From positions 1 through 41,276 of the forward strand of contig VBBD01000027.1 in assembly GCA_005882895.1 (NCBI GenBank): 41,276 bases of DNA, written 5' to 3'. This stretch comes from Candidatus Bathyarchaeota archaeon (GTDB lineage Archaea > Thermoproteota > Bathyarchaeia > 40CM-2-53-6). The notes below the pieces were generated by a model that searched no databases, was not told where the DNA came from, and saw only the letters and a program-made list of their open reading frames with translations. Both the position numbers and the translations under genes were made by a program. Each line of letters begins with the position of its first letter. Within the stretch, counting starts at the first letter, position 1. Below are positions 7,848 to 16,435 of this stretch, piece after piece.

Positions 7848-8440
7848 CTATGACACCGCACAACGCGAGATTCTGTGACTACCGCTTTCACTGGTAAATC
7901 AAACTGATCCCGAGGAACGCGACTGACAAGCTGTAGATTGAACGATAGACCGATCGAACGAACATGGTCTGGAAGCGTTTTGAGAACACGGTCAAAATAT
8001 CCTCTGCCCCAGCCGAGACGGTAGCCTTCCTTGTCCCACACGATCCCGGGAACGAACAGCACATCGATAGCGTCGAGGCTCTCGGGCCGAATAAACTCCG
8101 GCCGGGGTTCCGGAATGTTGAAATTTCCAGGCGCAAGCTCTTTCCCGAGGTCTTTGAGCTCAGAGAAGAAAAGGTCAATGTCTCCTTTCTTCACAACGGG
8201 AACAAGAACTCGCTTGTTGCTATCCAAGGCTTTCCGAATGAGCGGACGAGTGTCAACCTCGCTTCCCTTGCTGACGTAGCAAGCAATACCTCTCGCCCGA
8301 ACATACTCGTGAAGATGCAGAACCTGATCCATGACCTCCACACTCTTCTGCTCTATATCTCGCGTAGACTGTCGATCTCTGAGTCGCAAAATGTATCCTC
8401 TAAATTGCTCTTTCTCGACAGCAGTCTTTGCTTCGGTCAA
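7844..8440 (-). CDS. 5-formyltetrahydrofolate cyclo-ligase (MTHFS)
   Basis: This enzyme converts 5-formyl-THF to 5,10-methenyl-THF with ATP, rescuing a dead-end folate into the one-carbon pool that feeds PurN and PurH. The signature GWGRGYFDRVL (nucleotide/substrate loop) and FVPGIVWDKEGYRLGWG are present. An ATG at 8494 would force a 58-bp overlap with folD; the TTG at 8440, which overlaps the folD stop as TTGA, gives a 198-residue protein starting just before the family's first helix and matches the two neighbouring junctions, so it is preferred. Confidence 0.9.
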   Translation of the reverse strand: MTEAKTAVEKEQFRGYILRLRDRQSTRDIEQKSVEVMDQVLHLHEYVRARGIACYVSKGSEVDTRPLIRKALDSNKRVLVPVVKKGDIDLFFSELKDLGKELAPGNFNIPEPRPEFIRPESLDAIDVLFVPGIVWDKEGYRLGWGRGYFDRVLKTLPDHVRSIGLSFNLQLVSRVPRDQFDLPVKAVVTESRVVRCHS

Positions 8441-9297
8441 ACTTTCAAGCCAATCTGGATACTTGAGGCCAGTATAGTGTTCTCTAGCAGACATGCTATT
8501 GTCATGGGTCCAACACCTCCCGGGACCGGTGTAATATAACCGGCTACTCTGTTCACCTTCTCAAAATCCACATCCCCCCGGAGCTTTCCGTCGACCCTTG
8601 TCAAGCCAACATCGACTACAGTCGAGTTAGGCTTCACGTGTTCGGCGCGAATCTGGAAGACTTCTTTTCCAACTGCGCTTACTAGAATATCAGCGGTCCG
8701 GGTCATCCCTGAAAGGTTGGGCGTCTTGGAGTGGCAGACCGTAACAGTCGCATCTCGATTGAGGAGGAGGTTGGCCAATGGTCTGCCCACCAGATTACTT
8801 CGGTTGATGATAACTGCCCTGGATCCAGCGACCGGAACTTTGTAGTAGTTTAGCAGTTTGATGACGCCTTTCGGCGTGCCCGGAACCAGTTCCTCATGGC
8901 CAGCGGCCAGTTTGCCAGCGTTGATGGGGTGTAATCCGTCAACATCCTTGTAGGGGATGATTCTCTCAATTACCCTTTCCTCGTTGAAGCCCGGAGGTAG
9001 TGGTAGCTGAACGAGTATTCCGTTGACCTTGGGGTTGGTGTTGAGCTGGCCGAGCAAAGCTTCGAGCTTGTCCTGGGAAGTATCAGCAGGTAGGTGGTGG
9101 CTCTCAGACCTTATTCCAACCTCATCAGCAGCCTTGTGCTTGGCTTTGAGATAGGAGGCGCTAGCAGCGTCGTCGCCGACCTGAATTGTGACGAGGAAAG
9201 GTACAGTCCCGTGTTTTTCCAGTTGTTGGACGTGTACGGCAACTTGTTTCTTGACCTCTCCAGCTACCAGTTTACCGTCCATGAGGATGGCTGTCAA
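8437..9297 (-). CDS. folD: methylene-THF dehydrogenase / methenyl-THF cyclohydrolase
   Basis: FolD (286 residues) interconverts methylene-, methenyl- and 10-formyl-THF, supplying the formyl donor for purine synthesis. Visible are SYLKAKHK with the catalytic Lys of YxxxK, GILVQLPLP, KDVDGLHP, the Rossmann-type VIINRSNLVGRPLANLLL and the C-terminal PVPGGVGPMT. The usual PCTP is PGTP here. Translation starts at TTG within TTGA, overlapping the purN stop by 4 nt, and its own stop overlaps the next gene in the same way. Confidence 0.95.
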   Translation of the reverse strand: MTAILMDGKLVAGEVKKQVAVHVQQLEKHGTVPFLVTIQVGDDAASASYLKAKHKAADEVGIRSESHHLPADTSQDKLEALLGQLNTNPKVNGILVQLPLPPGFNEERVIERIIPYKDVDGLHPINAGKLAAGHEELVPGTPKGVIKLLNYYKVPVAGSRAVIINRSNLVGRPLANLLLNRDATVTVCHSKTPNLSGMTRTADILVSAVGKEVFQIRAEHVKPNSTVVDVGLTRVDGKLRGDVDFEKVNRVAGYITPVPGGVGPMTIACLLENTILASSIQIGLKV

Positions 9298-9917
9298 TTT
9301 TTGAAAAGCACTCTCCTTCCTTCAAACCTCAATTGATCCTCTGTGAGGAGTCTGATTGCTTCGGGAAGAATTCTGTGCTCTTCTCTGAGGATTCGGCTGG
9401 AAAGAGTTTCTACAGTGTCGTCGTCGCGGATCGCGACTGCTGTTTGAAGGATTATTGGGCCGTGGTCGACCTCTCTGTCGACAAGGTGGACAGTGCAGCC
9501 AGTAATCTTGACACCGTGGTCGAGGGCTTGCTTCTGCGCTTCCAAACCGGGAAAGGACGGAAGTAGAGCAGGGTGTACGTTGATGATTCTGCGAGGGTAC
9601 AGATCGACGAACTGTTCGCTGAGAATCCGGAGATACCCTGCCAGTACAATCAGCCCGTTTTTCGATACCACCCCGCATGACTGGAGAGCGGCGATAGTTT
9701 TCTGGTCGTAGTCCCAGCTTTTCTTGGGGACACCCTTGTCGTCCAGGGTGATTGTTTGGACATGATGTTTCTTGGCTATGTCGAGAGCTGGCGCGTTTGG
9801 TCTGTTGCTGATTACAATCTTGACCTCGCACTCGGTGAGGTAGTGATTATCTACCGCGTCCAGTATGGAATCAAGGTTTGAACCTCGTCCTGACGCCAAG
9901 ATGCCGATCGGGACCAT
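9294..9917 (-). CDS. purN: phosphoribosylglycinamide formyltransferase (folate-dependent)
   Basis: PurN (207 residues) transfers a formyl group from 10-formyl-THF to GAR. The N-terminal ILASGRGSNLDSI binds phosphate, and the catalytic set is visible in INVHPALLPSFPG (Asn and His) and HLVDREVDHGPII (Asp). Its ATG abuts the purD stop (TGAATG). Presence of PurN rather than formate-dependent PurT shows that this organism commits folate carbon to purines. Confidence 0.95.
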   Translation of the reverse strand: MVPIGILASGRGSNLDSILDAVDNHYLTECEVKIVISNRPNAPALDIAKKHHVQTITLDDKGVPKKSWDYDQKTIAALQSCGVVSKNGLIVLAGYLRILSEQFVDLYPRRIINVHPALLPSFPGLEAQKQALDHGVKITGCTVHLVDREVDHGPIILQTAVAIRDDDTVETLSSRILREEHRILPEAIRLLTEDQLRFEGRRVLFKN

Positions 9918-11453
9918 TCATATAGGCCTTTCTGGTCCATGCATTTCTTTCAGCAACTGTTGTGAAGTGTCAATCTTGCCGAGCTTTGGAACCCATTCCA
10001 TTCTACTTCCAAGCATCCCGTGTTCTTCCCTGTGCTTGTAGAGTCGACGGACTCTTTCAGCTGCATCACGTCGCTTCGCGAGGAGTCGTTCTGTGCCTAT
10101 GTCGCTTCGATGGTAAAGTCCCCATCCATCGGTGAGCTGGACACTCGACACGGTTTTCTCGATCCTGGCACTGGCTGGGGGTAGAGTATGGTCCATCGCC
10201 ATTAGCGCGAGAAGGCGGGAACCTCCCGTGACAACTTGCTGATCTTCTTGGAGGTCAGCACTTCCCCAGAACAGGTAGCACCCATTTCGTTTGATGTTTG
10301 TCTCGAAAACCTGAACCGGGTGACCCTTGGCTTTCTCCCGTTTTTCGGGATATCCACTAGGAGCGACGACCTTTACGACCACGGCGTCCTCATTGGTGAA
10401 TTCGAGCTTCAGCTTAGACAGCTGTCTTTCAACTATGGCTTGGAAGACGTCGACGATGTCTGTTTTGAGCATCGCAAGCATGTTGATAGCTTCGGGATCG
10501 CCCAGCCGAGAGTACATTTCTATGACGGTGGGTCCCTCGTTTTCCGTGAGCATCATCTGCCCACCGACCATGCCGTGGTAGGCTTTGCCGGTTTTTTTCT
10601 GGATGGCCTCAACAATTCCCTCGACGATCTTGAGCGACTTGTCATACTCTTCCCTGGTAATGAATGGGAGAATCATGTCGGGACCTGAGATGCTGCCCAT
10701 TCCGCCTGTCTCGGGTCCGCTGTCGAAGTCGTGGGCGCTCTTGTTGTCTTGGACGAGAGGGGTCCCAAGAACGGTTTTGCCATCTGTGAAGCATTGCAGG
10801 GAATACTCTGGACCCCAAGCCTTCTCTTCAACTAGAATCTTGTCTTCGATGTCGGAGTAGGCAGCCATGCTGGCCTGGAGAGAATCGAAGTAGGCTTCTT
10901 TGAAACGCTCCTTCTCATCGTGCAGATAGATCTGCCGGTCTTCAATCAGCTTAACACCCTTACCGCCGGACTGACGGGCAGGCTTGATGACAATGTTTTG
11001 GAGCCAGGGTTGAGTGTCGATGTTTTTCCGGATGTGGTCTGAGGCTTCTTGTGCGTTCTTGAAGGTTCGGAAGAGAAGTTTGCCTGGGAGATTGTTCTCC
11101 CACTGTAGGCGTCGGAGGTCTGCTTTGGAACGTTCCATGACTGAGAGTTCTTGGCTAGCACCGATGCATTGGATGCCTTCCTTTTCGAGTGCATCTGGTA
11201 TACCGTGAAAACCAGGCTCCTCGGGTCCGACTACCACTATGTCGATTCCCCAGCCGCGAGCAGACCTGACTATCGTCTTCGGGTCTGTTGTTCTGCCGAT
11301 ACGAAGGTCTCCCTGGTTGTCCTTGCAGATCTTGTGAATACCCGGATTCCGATTTTCAGCGATCCAGAATATCTCGGGTTTCTGATCGCTGAGACTCAAC
11401 TTCCAAGCAAGGGCATGTTCGCGTGCACCTCCGCCTACACCCATTACTCTCAT
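9918..11453 (-). CDS. purD: phosphoribosylamine-glycine ligase
   Basis: PurD, an ATP-grasp enzyme, joins glycine to phosphoribosylamine. N-terminal VMGVGGGAREHALAWKL, the ATP-grasp part IVIKPARQSGGKGVKL, SGPETGGMGSISG and YSRLGDPEAINML are recognisable. At 511 residues it is longer than the usual 420-440, with extra sequence in the ATP-grasp B subdomain and a charged C-terminal tail (about residues 455-511). Its ATG overlaps the stop of the second purF as ATGA, placing it directly after the enzymes that make its labile substrate. Confidence 0.94.
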   Translation of the reverse strand: MRVMGVGGGAREHALAWKLSLSDQKPEIFWIAENRNPGIHKICKDNQGDLRIGRTTDPKTIVRSARGWGIDIVVVGPEEPGFHGIPDALEKEGIQCIGASQELSVMERSKADLRRLQWENNLPGKLLFRTFKNAQEASDHIRKNIDTQPWLQNIVIKPARQSGGKGVKLIEDRQIYLHDEKERFKEAYFDSLQASMAAYSDIEDKILVEEKAWGPEYSLQCFTDGKTVLGTPLVQDNKSAHDFDSGPETGGMGSISGPDMILPFITREEYDKSLKIVEGIVEAIQKKTGKAYHGMVGGQMMLTENEGPTVIEMYSRLGDPEAINMLAMLKTDIVDVFQAIVERQLSKLKLEFTNEDAVVVKVVAPSGYPEKREKAKGHPVQVFETNIKRNGCYLFWGSADLQEDQQVVTGGSRLLALMAMDHTLPPASARIEKTVSSVQLTDGWGLYHRSDIGTERLLAKRRDAAERVRRLYKHREEHGMLGSRMEWVPKLGKIDTSQQLLKEMHGPERPI

Positions 11454-12751
11454 CGTGTCGTGACTCCGTTCTCGAAGCAGCGCATGCAGAGATTCTGTCT
11501 TGGAAGCCCGATGGCGTGCTGGAGTTCTTCAACGGTCATGAACGATATACTGTCAGCCCCGACATTACTCGCGAGTTCTTTCTCGCTCAGGCTCCCTGAA
11601 ATCAGTTCGTCTCTTGGCGGGATCTCGACTCCGTAGGGACATGGTGAGACGAGTGCTGGGCTTCCAATTCGAACGTGTATTCGTTGGGCGCCGTTGCGCT
11701 TGAGATTCAGAACAGTGTTTCGTAGAGTATTTCCCCTGACGACACTATCGTCCACCAATACAACGTCTTTGCCTTCGACCGCGCTCTTGATGGGGTTGAG
11801 CTTGAGCTGGACTCCTACAAGACGTTCTTTCTGCGTTGGTTCAAGCGCCGCACGAATGTTCTCTCCAGTTCGCATAAAACCGAGTTCCTGGGGAAGACCG
11901 GACTCTTGACTGTATCCGTTCGCAATCGGGAGCGCTGTCTCCGGAACGCCAATTACGACGTCGGCTTTGACCGAGTGAGTCTTGGCTAGCTCTCTACCGA
12001 TGCTGCTTCTGACCTTGGCTACTGGAAGAGAATTGACTTGACTGTCGAGCCTTGCGAGGAAAACGTATTCGTAGCTGCAGAAGTTGCCGGCGTCGGTTGA
12101 AGGCGTATTTCCGCGAATATCCTCGGGGGTGAACATGATGACCTCTCCTGTTTCAACGGGTCCAGTGTGGTCAATGCCCATTACGTCGAGGGCGCAGGTC
12201 TCGGATGCGACGGCTCCGATGTCAAAACCCACGCTCCCTGTTTCGAGTGGCTTTACCCCGAGTGGGTTTCTTCCTGTGATGAGTTCTTGTTTGTGGGTGA
12301 GTGCGACGAAGGAGTATCCGCCTCCTATCTTATTGATGAGCATCGAGGTTGCTTTGAGCGATTCTCTCTCGCTGTGGAGGAGCTGTGAGAGTTGGCGTGC
12401 GAAAAGTTTGGTGGCTTCGCCGCGGTTTTCGTGAAGATCTGTTTTGCCGTCAAGTGCAAGAACCATCTCGTAGGGCGCTTTAACGTGGACGAGATAGTCA
12501 TCTAGGTAGGAGGATGTCTGTCCGATTCCGATGAAGCCTTTCGGAATACTTGTCCTGTTTTTCTGGAAGAATTGTTCAACACCTCCTCTTCCTGCGAGGG
12601 TGCGTAGAGTGTTTCCCTGTCCGATTGTTGCCAGGCTGACGGATTCTTGTCCACGTCCTTGGAGTGCGCTGAGCCCGTAGTGAATGAAGTGGGACGCGTT
12701 CCAGTTTTCTCGTCCTTCGCCAAAGGAGTAGAATCCTATCAGACCCGGCAT
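11450..12751 (-). CDS. PurF paralogue with inactivated glutaminase domain
   Basis: This 433-residue protein is clearly a PurF homologue: LSALQGRGQESVS in the glutaminase fold and a phosphoribosyltransferase PRPP loop VVLVDDSVVRGNT at about 330-342. The protein begins MPGLIGFY, so the N-terminal nucleophile Cys is replaced by Pro; the family's HVRYST arginine motif is GQTSSY and the oxyanion-hole Asn-Gly is Asp-Gly. All four cysteines corresponding to the iron-sulfur ligands of Bacillus PurF appear kept (FCSYEY, SPCPYG, CMRC). It starts 7 nt after the active-looking purF. It may be an ammonia-using or regulatory partner of PurF; this is inference. Confidence 0.88.
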   Translation of the reverse strand: MPGLIGFYSFGEGRENWNASHFIHYGLSALQGRGQESVSLATIGQGNTLRTLAGRGGVEQFFQKNRTSIPKGFIGIGQTSSYLDDYLVHVKAPYEMVLALDGKTDLHENRGEATKLFARQLSQLLHSERESLKATSMLINKIGGGYSFVALTHKQELITGRNPLGVKPLETGSVGFDIGAVASETCALDVMGIDHTGPVETGEVIMFTPEDIRGNTPSTDAGNFCSYEYVFLARLDSQVNSLPVAKVRSSIGRELAKTHSVKADVVIGVPETALPIANGYSQESGLPQELGFMRTGENIRAALEPTQKERLVGVQLKLNPIKSAVEGKDVVLVDDSVVRGNTLRNTVLNLKRNGAQRIHVRIGSPALVSPCPYGVEIPPRDELISGSLSEKELASNVGADSISFMTVEELQHAIGLPRQNLCMRCFENGVTTR

Positions 12752-12758
12752 TGCTGGG

Positions 12759-14189
12759 TTAGGCCTTCATTTCTTCTCGGGTTCGAAGCACAGGATCTTT
12801 CTTTAGACCAAGATACTCGCCAGTAACGCAGGCGAAGCACATTTCGTCCTTGCCCAGGCCGATTCCTTCGCTTAGACCGTTGATGTCGTTGTAGCCGAGA
12901 CCGTCGACGCCGATTTCACGCGCGACCTTGCTGTTGAGATCCGTTACGTTCAGTGTCTCGCCATCTGCCTTGTTCGCAAGCAATTCTTCCCTTGTTGGGA
13001 AATCGATTCCCATGTAACATGGGTGGCGGATGGGCGGGAAGGTGACGACCATGTAGACTTTCTTCGCTCCTGCGTCTCGGAGGGATTGGACGATGTTTCT
13101 GCTGCTGGTTCCGCGGACGATGCTGTCATCGACCACGATAACATCTTTGCCGTCGACGACGGGTTTGATGGTGATGATCTCGCGGACGATCTCTTCCCGG
13201 CTTTTCGCTGTTGGCTCGATAAAGCTGCGGAGGCTTCCTTTTCTGCGGTATCGGTCTTTCATCAAGCCCTCCTCCATTGGTATTCCGCTCTCCTCGGAGT
13301 AGCCGAGGGCTGCGGGTCTAGCGGAGTCGGGTACTGGAATGACTACATCGGCTTTGAACGGGTATTTTCGGGCGAGGACTCTGCCGAGCTTTCGTCGTGC
13401 GTTGTAGACGTAGTGGTCATCGATCTTGCTACTAGGATGGCCAAAGTATGTGTATTCGAATGGGCAGTGATAGTGGCGTGAAGCGGCTGCGAATTTTGTT
13501 ATTTTGAGACCGTCTTTAGTCAGACTGACAAGCTCGCCTGGTTGTACATCCCTGACAAGGTCTGCATGGAGAGCTGTGAGGGCGCAACTCTCGCTCGCCA
13601 CGATGTGAGTGTCCGTGTCAGGATCGTATCCGAGACAGAGGGGTCTGTAGCCTGCTTCGTCCCTTGCCGCTAGCACCTCGCCGTCATGGGTTATCATGAC
13701 GAAGCTGTAGGAGCCACTCAGCTCTTTGCTCAGCTTGTGAAACGCACGGGTCCAGTCGTGTTCAGCGCGATAGTGCTGGAGGAGACGGTATCCAGCGAGC
13801 TTCGTGTCTGTCGTAGAGCCTAGGATCGGAAATTCTTTCTCTACGACGGACTCGAGATCTTCTGTGTTCGCGATGGTTCCGTTCTGGGCGATGGCGAATT
13901 CGCCGCGAATGTCGAGCGGATGCGCATTCTCTAGTGTTGTCCGTCCGCGGGTCGAGTAGCGTACGTGTCCTATTCCGCGATTGCTGGTGAAGCTAAGAAT
14001 CTTCTTCGCATTAGCATCGGCACCCTGGCCTATCAGGCCTAAGCCTTTGAGGATGGGCTCGCCGGGTACGGCTATTCCCCACGACTCTTGTCCTCGGTGT
14101 TGGAGGGCCGCGAGTCCCTTGACTATACGCTCAGCGACGGGCCGGTTCTCCATAGAGTATATGGCCAGGACGCCACAGTGCTCCTTCAT
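12759..14189 (-). CDS. purF: amidophosphoribosyltransferase (active-type PurF)
   Basis: PurF makes phosphoribosylamine from PRPP and glutamine, the first committed step. The ATG at 14189 overlaps the purL stop (ATGA) and gives MKEHCGVLA, so a four-residue propeptide precedes the nucleophile Cys5. Active-site motifs GHVRYSTRG, AIAQNGTIAN and the PRPP loop VIVVDDSIVRGTS are intact. Four cysteines in the positions of [4Fe-4S] ligands are visible (HCPFEY, HPCYMG, CFAC). An in-frame start at 14228 would bury the Cys under a longer propeptide and a 43-bp overlap, so it is less likely. Confidence 0.95.
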   Translation of the reverse strand: MKEHCGVLAIYSMENRPVAERIVKGLAALQHRGQESWGIAVPGEPILKGLGLIGQGADANAKKILSFTSNRGIGHVRYSTRGRTTLENAHPLDIRGEFAIAQNGTIANTEDLESVVEKEFPILGSTTDTKLAGYRLLQHYRAEHDWTRAFHKLSKELSGSYSFVMITHDGEVLAARDEAGYRPLCLGYDPDTDTHIVASESCALTALHADLVRDVQPGELVSLTKDGLKITKFAAASRHYHCPFEYTYFGHPSSKIDDHYVYNARRKLGRVLARKYPFKADVVIPVPDSARPAALGYSEESGIPMEEGLMKDRYRRKGSLRSFIEPTAKSREEIVREIITIKPVVDGKDVIVVDDSIVRGTSSRNIVQSLRDAGAKKVYMVVTFPPIRHPCYMGIDFPTREELLANKADGETLNVTDLNSKVAREIGVDGLGYNDINGLSEGIGLGKDEMCFACVTGEYLGLKKDPVLRTREEMKA

Positions 14190-16435
14190 GGCGTCGCCTC
14201 CATTGCCCGCGGAATCGCTTCGGACCAAGCCCTTGAAGCTTCGTCGAGCGGAATCGTGATGATGACTTGTCTCTTCGAGAGGAACTCGATCCCGTTGTCT
14301 GTTACAGTTCCAACCTTTGCGGAAGGTATTCCGAGCCGTTTGAAAGAGTTGACTATACTAGCCGAGTTCTTGGGCTTTGTTTCTAGGAAGAATCGTGATC
14401 TTGATTCTGAGAATAGCAAGTTGTCCATTCTGCTTGTCTTGTTTGGAACCGTGTCGATGTCGACGGTTACGCCTTTGTGGCCTTGAACCGACATCTCGGC
14501 CAAGGCGACAGCTAATCCACCTTTCGAGATATCGTGTAAGCTTTCTACATCGCCTCTTCTCAGAGTCCTCAACAGCGCTCGCAGGAGTGTCTTCTCTTTC
14601 TTCAAGTTGACCCTTGGGACCCGGCCGCCTACGAGCTTGTGTATGTGTTCGTAGTATTCGCTTCCGCCCATCTCATCAGAAGTGTTTCCAACCACGATGA
14701 GATCGTCTCCTTCTCTACTGAGGGCTTGTAGTACCTTCGGAGTCTTGGATTCTACGAGTCCTATGGCGGCAATGACAGGCGAAGGCTTAATCGCCCTACG
14801 ATTCATGGAGTCTTCGTTGTAGAAGCTGACCTTTCCGCCGACACATGGGACTCCGACAGCGTTGAGATAGTTGGCGATGGCGCGAATAGCTTCTTTGAAT
14901 GTCCAGTACACCTCAGGGTTCCCTGGGTTTCCGAATTGTAGATGATCGACGGCCGCAACAGGTTCCGCACCCACGGCGACCAAGTTGCAGAATGCCTCCG
15001 AGACAACACCCACAGTTCCCCAGTAAGAGTCCACGTAGCATTGCTTGCTGTTGCCGCCGGTGGTGAGAGCGAGGGAGCGCTTATTGGGTAGGCGTAGTAT
15101 TGCGGAGTCGGCTTGTCCAGGTTTAACGATGGTTCGTATGCCAACCTCATGATCGTATTGGCGATAGATCCACTCCTTGCTCGCGATGTTCGGGCTGGAG
15201 AGCAGTTCGATTAGAGTCTGAGCAAGGTCTTCAGGCATAGCTGGCTCAGGTACTTCTGCGAGAGCGTCGAGATATTCAGGGCGCTTTGCTGACCTGGGTA
15301 CAGGTGGGGCTTCAGCGACAAACTTTGCTGGTGCTTTGGCCACAACCTCGTTTCCCCGTCGGATGATCAAGAGGCTGTCCCTAGTGACGTGTCCAATCTT
15401 CGCGTAGCCTATCTCCCATTTGTTGAGAATATTGACGAGTTTCCTTTCGTTTTCCTCTCGGACTAAGAGAACCATTCTCTCTTGTGATTCGGATATCATG
15501 ATCTCTGCGGGTTGCATGTTGGGCTCGCGTGTCTGGACCCTGTTCAGATCGATTTCTATCCCGGTTCCAGCTTTCGCCGCAATCTCTGACAGTCCGCAGG
15601 TTAGGCCGCCGCCGCCGAGATCTTTCATTCCCTGGATGATTTTCGCGTCGACTGCTTCTAGTATCGCTTCGATGACGAGCTTCTTAGTGAAAGGGTCCGG
15701 AACTTGGACAGCTGATCGCTCTGTATCGGATTTTTCGGCAAGTGTCTTGCTGGCGAAGCTTGCCCCGCGAATGCCGTCGCGTCCCGTTCTTCCTCCAACA
15801 AGATAGACGAGGTCACCTGGATCGCGGGCTTCGCCCAGAACGAGCTTGTCTTTTCGTCCGAGACCAACGCAAACGACATCAACGAGGCAGTTTCTCTCGA
15901 AGAACGTGTCGAACTCCACTTCTCCGCCGACTGTCGGGACGCCTATGCAGTTGCCGTAGTCAGCTATCCCCCTGACGACGTTATCGAACAACCAGCGCGT
16001 GTGAAGACTATCCATTGATCCGAACCTGAGCGGATCGAGGAGAGCGATAGGACGTGTCCCCAGACTGAGAATGTCTCGGACGACACCGCCCACGCCTGTG
16101 GCCGCTCCACCATAGGGGTCGATAGCGCTGGGGTGGTTGTGTGATTCGATGTGGAGGGTTACAACCCAGCCATCGCCGATGTAGATGACGCCGGCGTCGA
16201 ACCCTGGTCCGACTAGAACTCTTGGCCCTTTGCTGGGGAGTCGTTTGAGGAGCGGTTTGCTGGATTTGTAGCTGCAATGCTCGGACCATTGTGCCTCGAG
16301 CATAGCCCATTCGACCTCGTTAGGCTCTCGCTGGAGCTTCTTGACCGCGTATCGGATCTCCTCATCGGTGAGATTGGGCTTCTGAACCTCAACCAGGGTC
16401 CAGCTTTGAGGCTCCTCGATGACAGATCGGGTCAT
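14186..16435 (-). CDS. purL: phosphoribosylformylglycinamidine synthase, large subunit
   Basis: A 749-residue PurL of the short (three-protein) type, converting FGAR to FGAM with ATP and ammonia delivered by PurQ, with PurS as bridge. Recognisable are EAQWSEHCSYKSSKPLL near the N-terminus, HIESHNHPSAIDPYGGAATGVGG (metal/nucleotide region), DLGGGGLTCGLSE and SLHDISKGGLAVALAEM. It starts at ATG overlapping the stop of the small upstream gene by ATGA and itself overlaps purF by ATGA. The size and presence of separate purS and purQ agree with each other. Confidence 0.96.
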   Translation of the reverse strand: MTRSVIEEPQSWTLVEVQKPNLTDEEIRYAVKKLQREPNEVEWAMLEAQWSEHCSYKSSKPLLKRLPSKGPRVLVGPGFDAGVIYIGDGWVVTLHIESHNHPSAIDPYGGAATGVGGVVRDILSLGTRPIALLDPLRFGSMDSLHTRWLFDNVVRGIADYGNCIGVPTVGGEVEFDTFFERNCLVDVVCVGLGRKDKLVLGEARDPGDLVYLVGGRTGRDGIRGASFASKTLAEKSDTERSAVQVPDPFTKKLVIEAILEAVDAKIIQGMKDLGGGGLTCGLSEIAAKAGTGIEIDLNRVQTREPNMQPAEIMISESQERMVLLVREENERKLVNILNKWEIGYAKIGHVTRDSLLIIRRGNEVVAKAPAKFVAEAPPVPRSAKRPEYLDALAEVPEPAMPEDLAQTLIELLSSPNIASKEWIYRQYDHEVGIRTIVKPGQADSAILRLPNKRSLALTTGGNSKQCYVDSYWGTVGVVSEAFCNLVAVGAEPVAAVDHLQFGNPGNPEVYWTFKEAIRAIANYLNAVGVPCVGGKVSFYNEDSMNRRAIKPSPVIAAIGLVESKTPKVLQALSREGDDLIVVGNTSDEMGGSEYYEHIHKLVGGRVPRVNLKKEKTLLRALLRTLRRGDVESLHDISKGGLAVALAEMSVQGHKGVTVDIDTVPNKTSRMDNLLFSESRSRFFLETKPKNSASIVNSFKRLGIPSAKVGTVTDNGIEFLSKRQVIITIPLDEASRAWSEAIPRAMEATP

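Noticed and set aside
8441-8494. Upstream ATG start for the 5-formyl-THF cyclo-ligase
   Set aside because: It would need a 58-bp overlap with folD; the TTGA junction at 8440 matches neighbouring junctions and the family's N-terminus.
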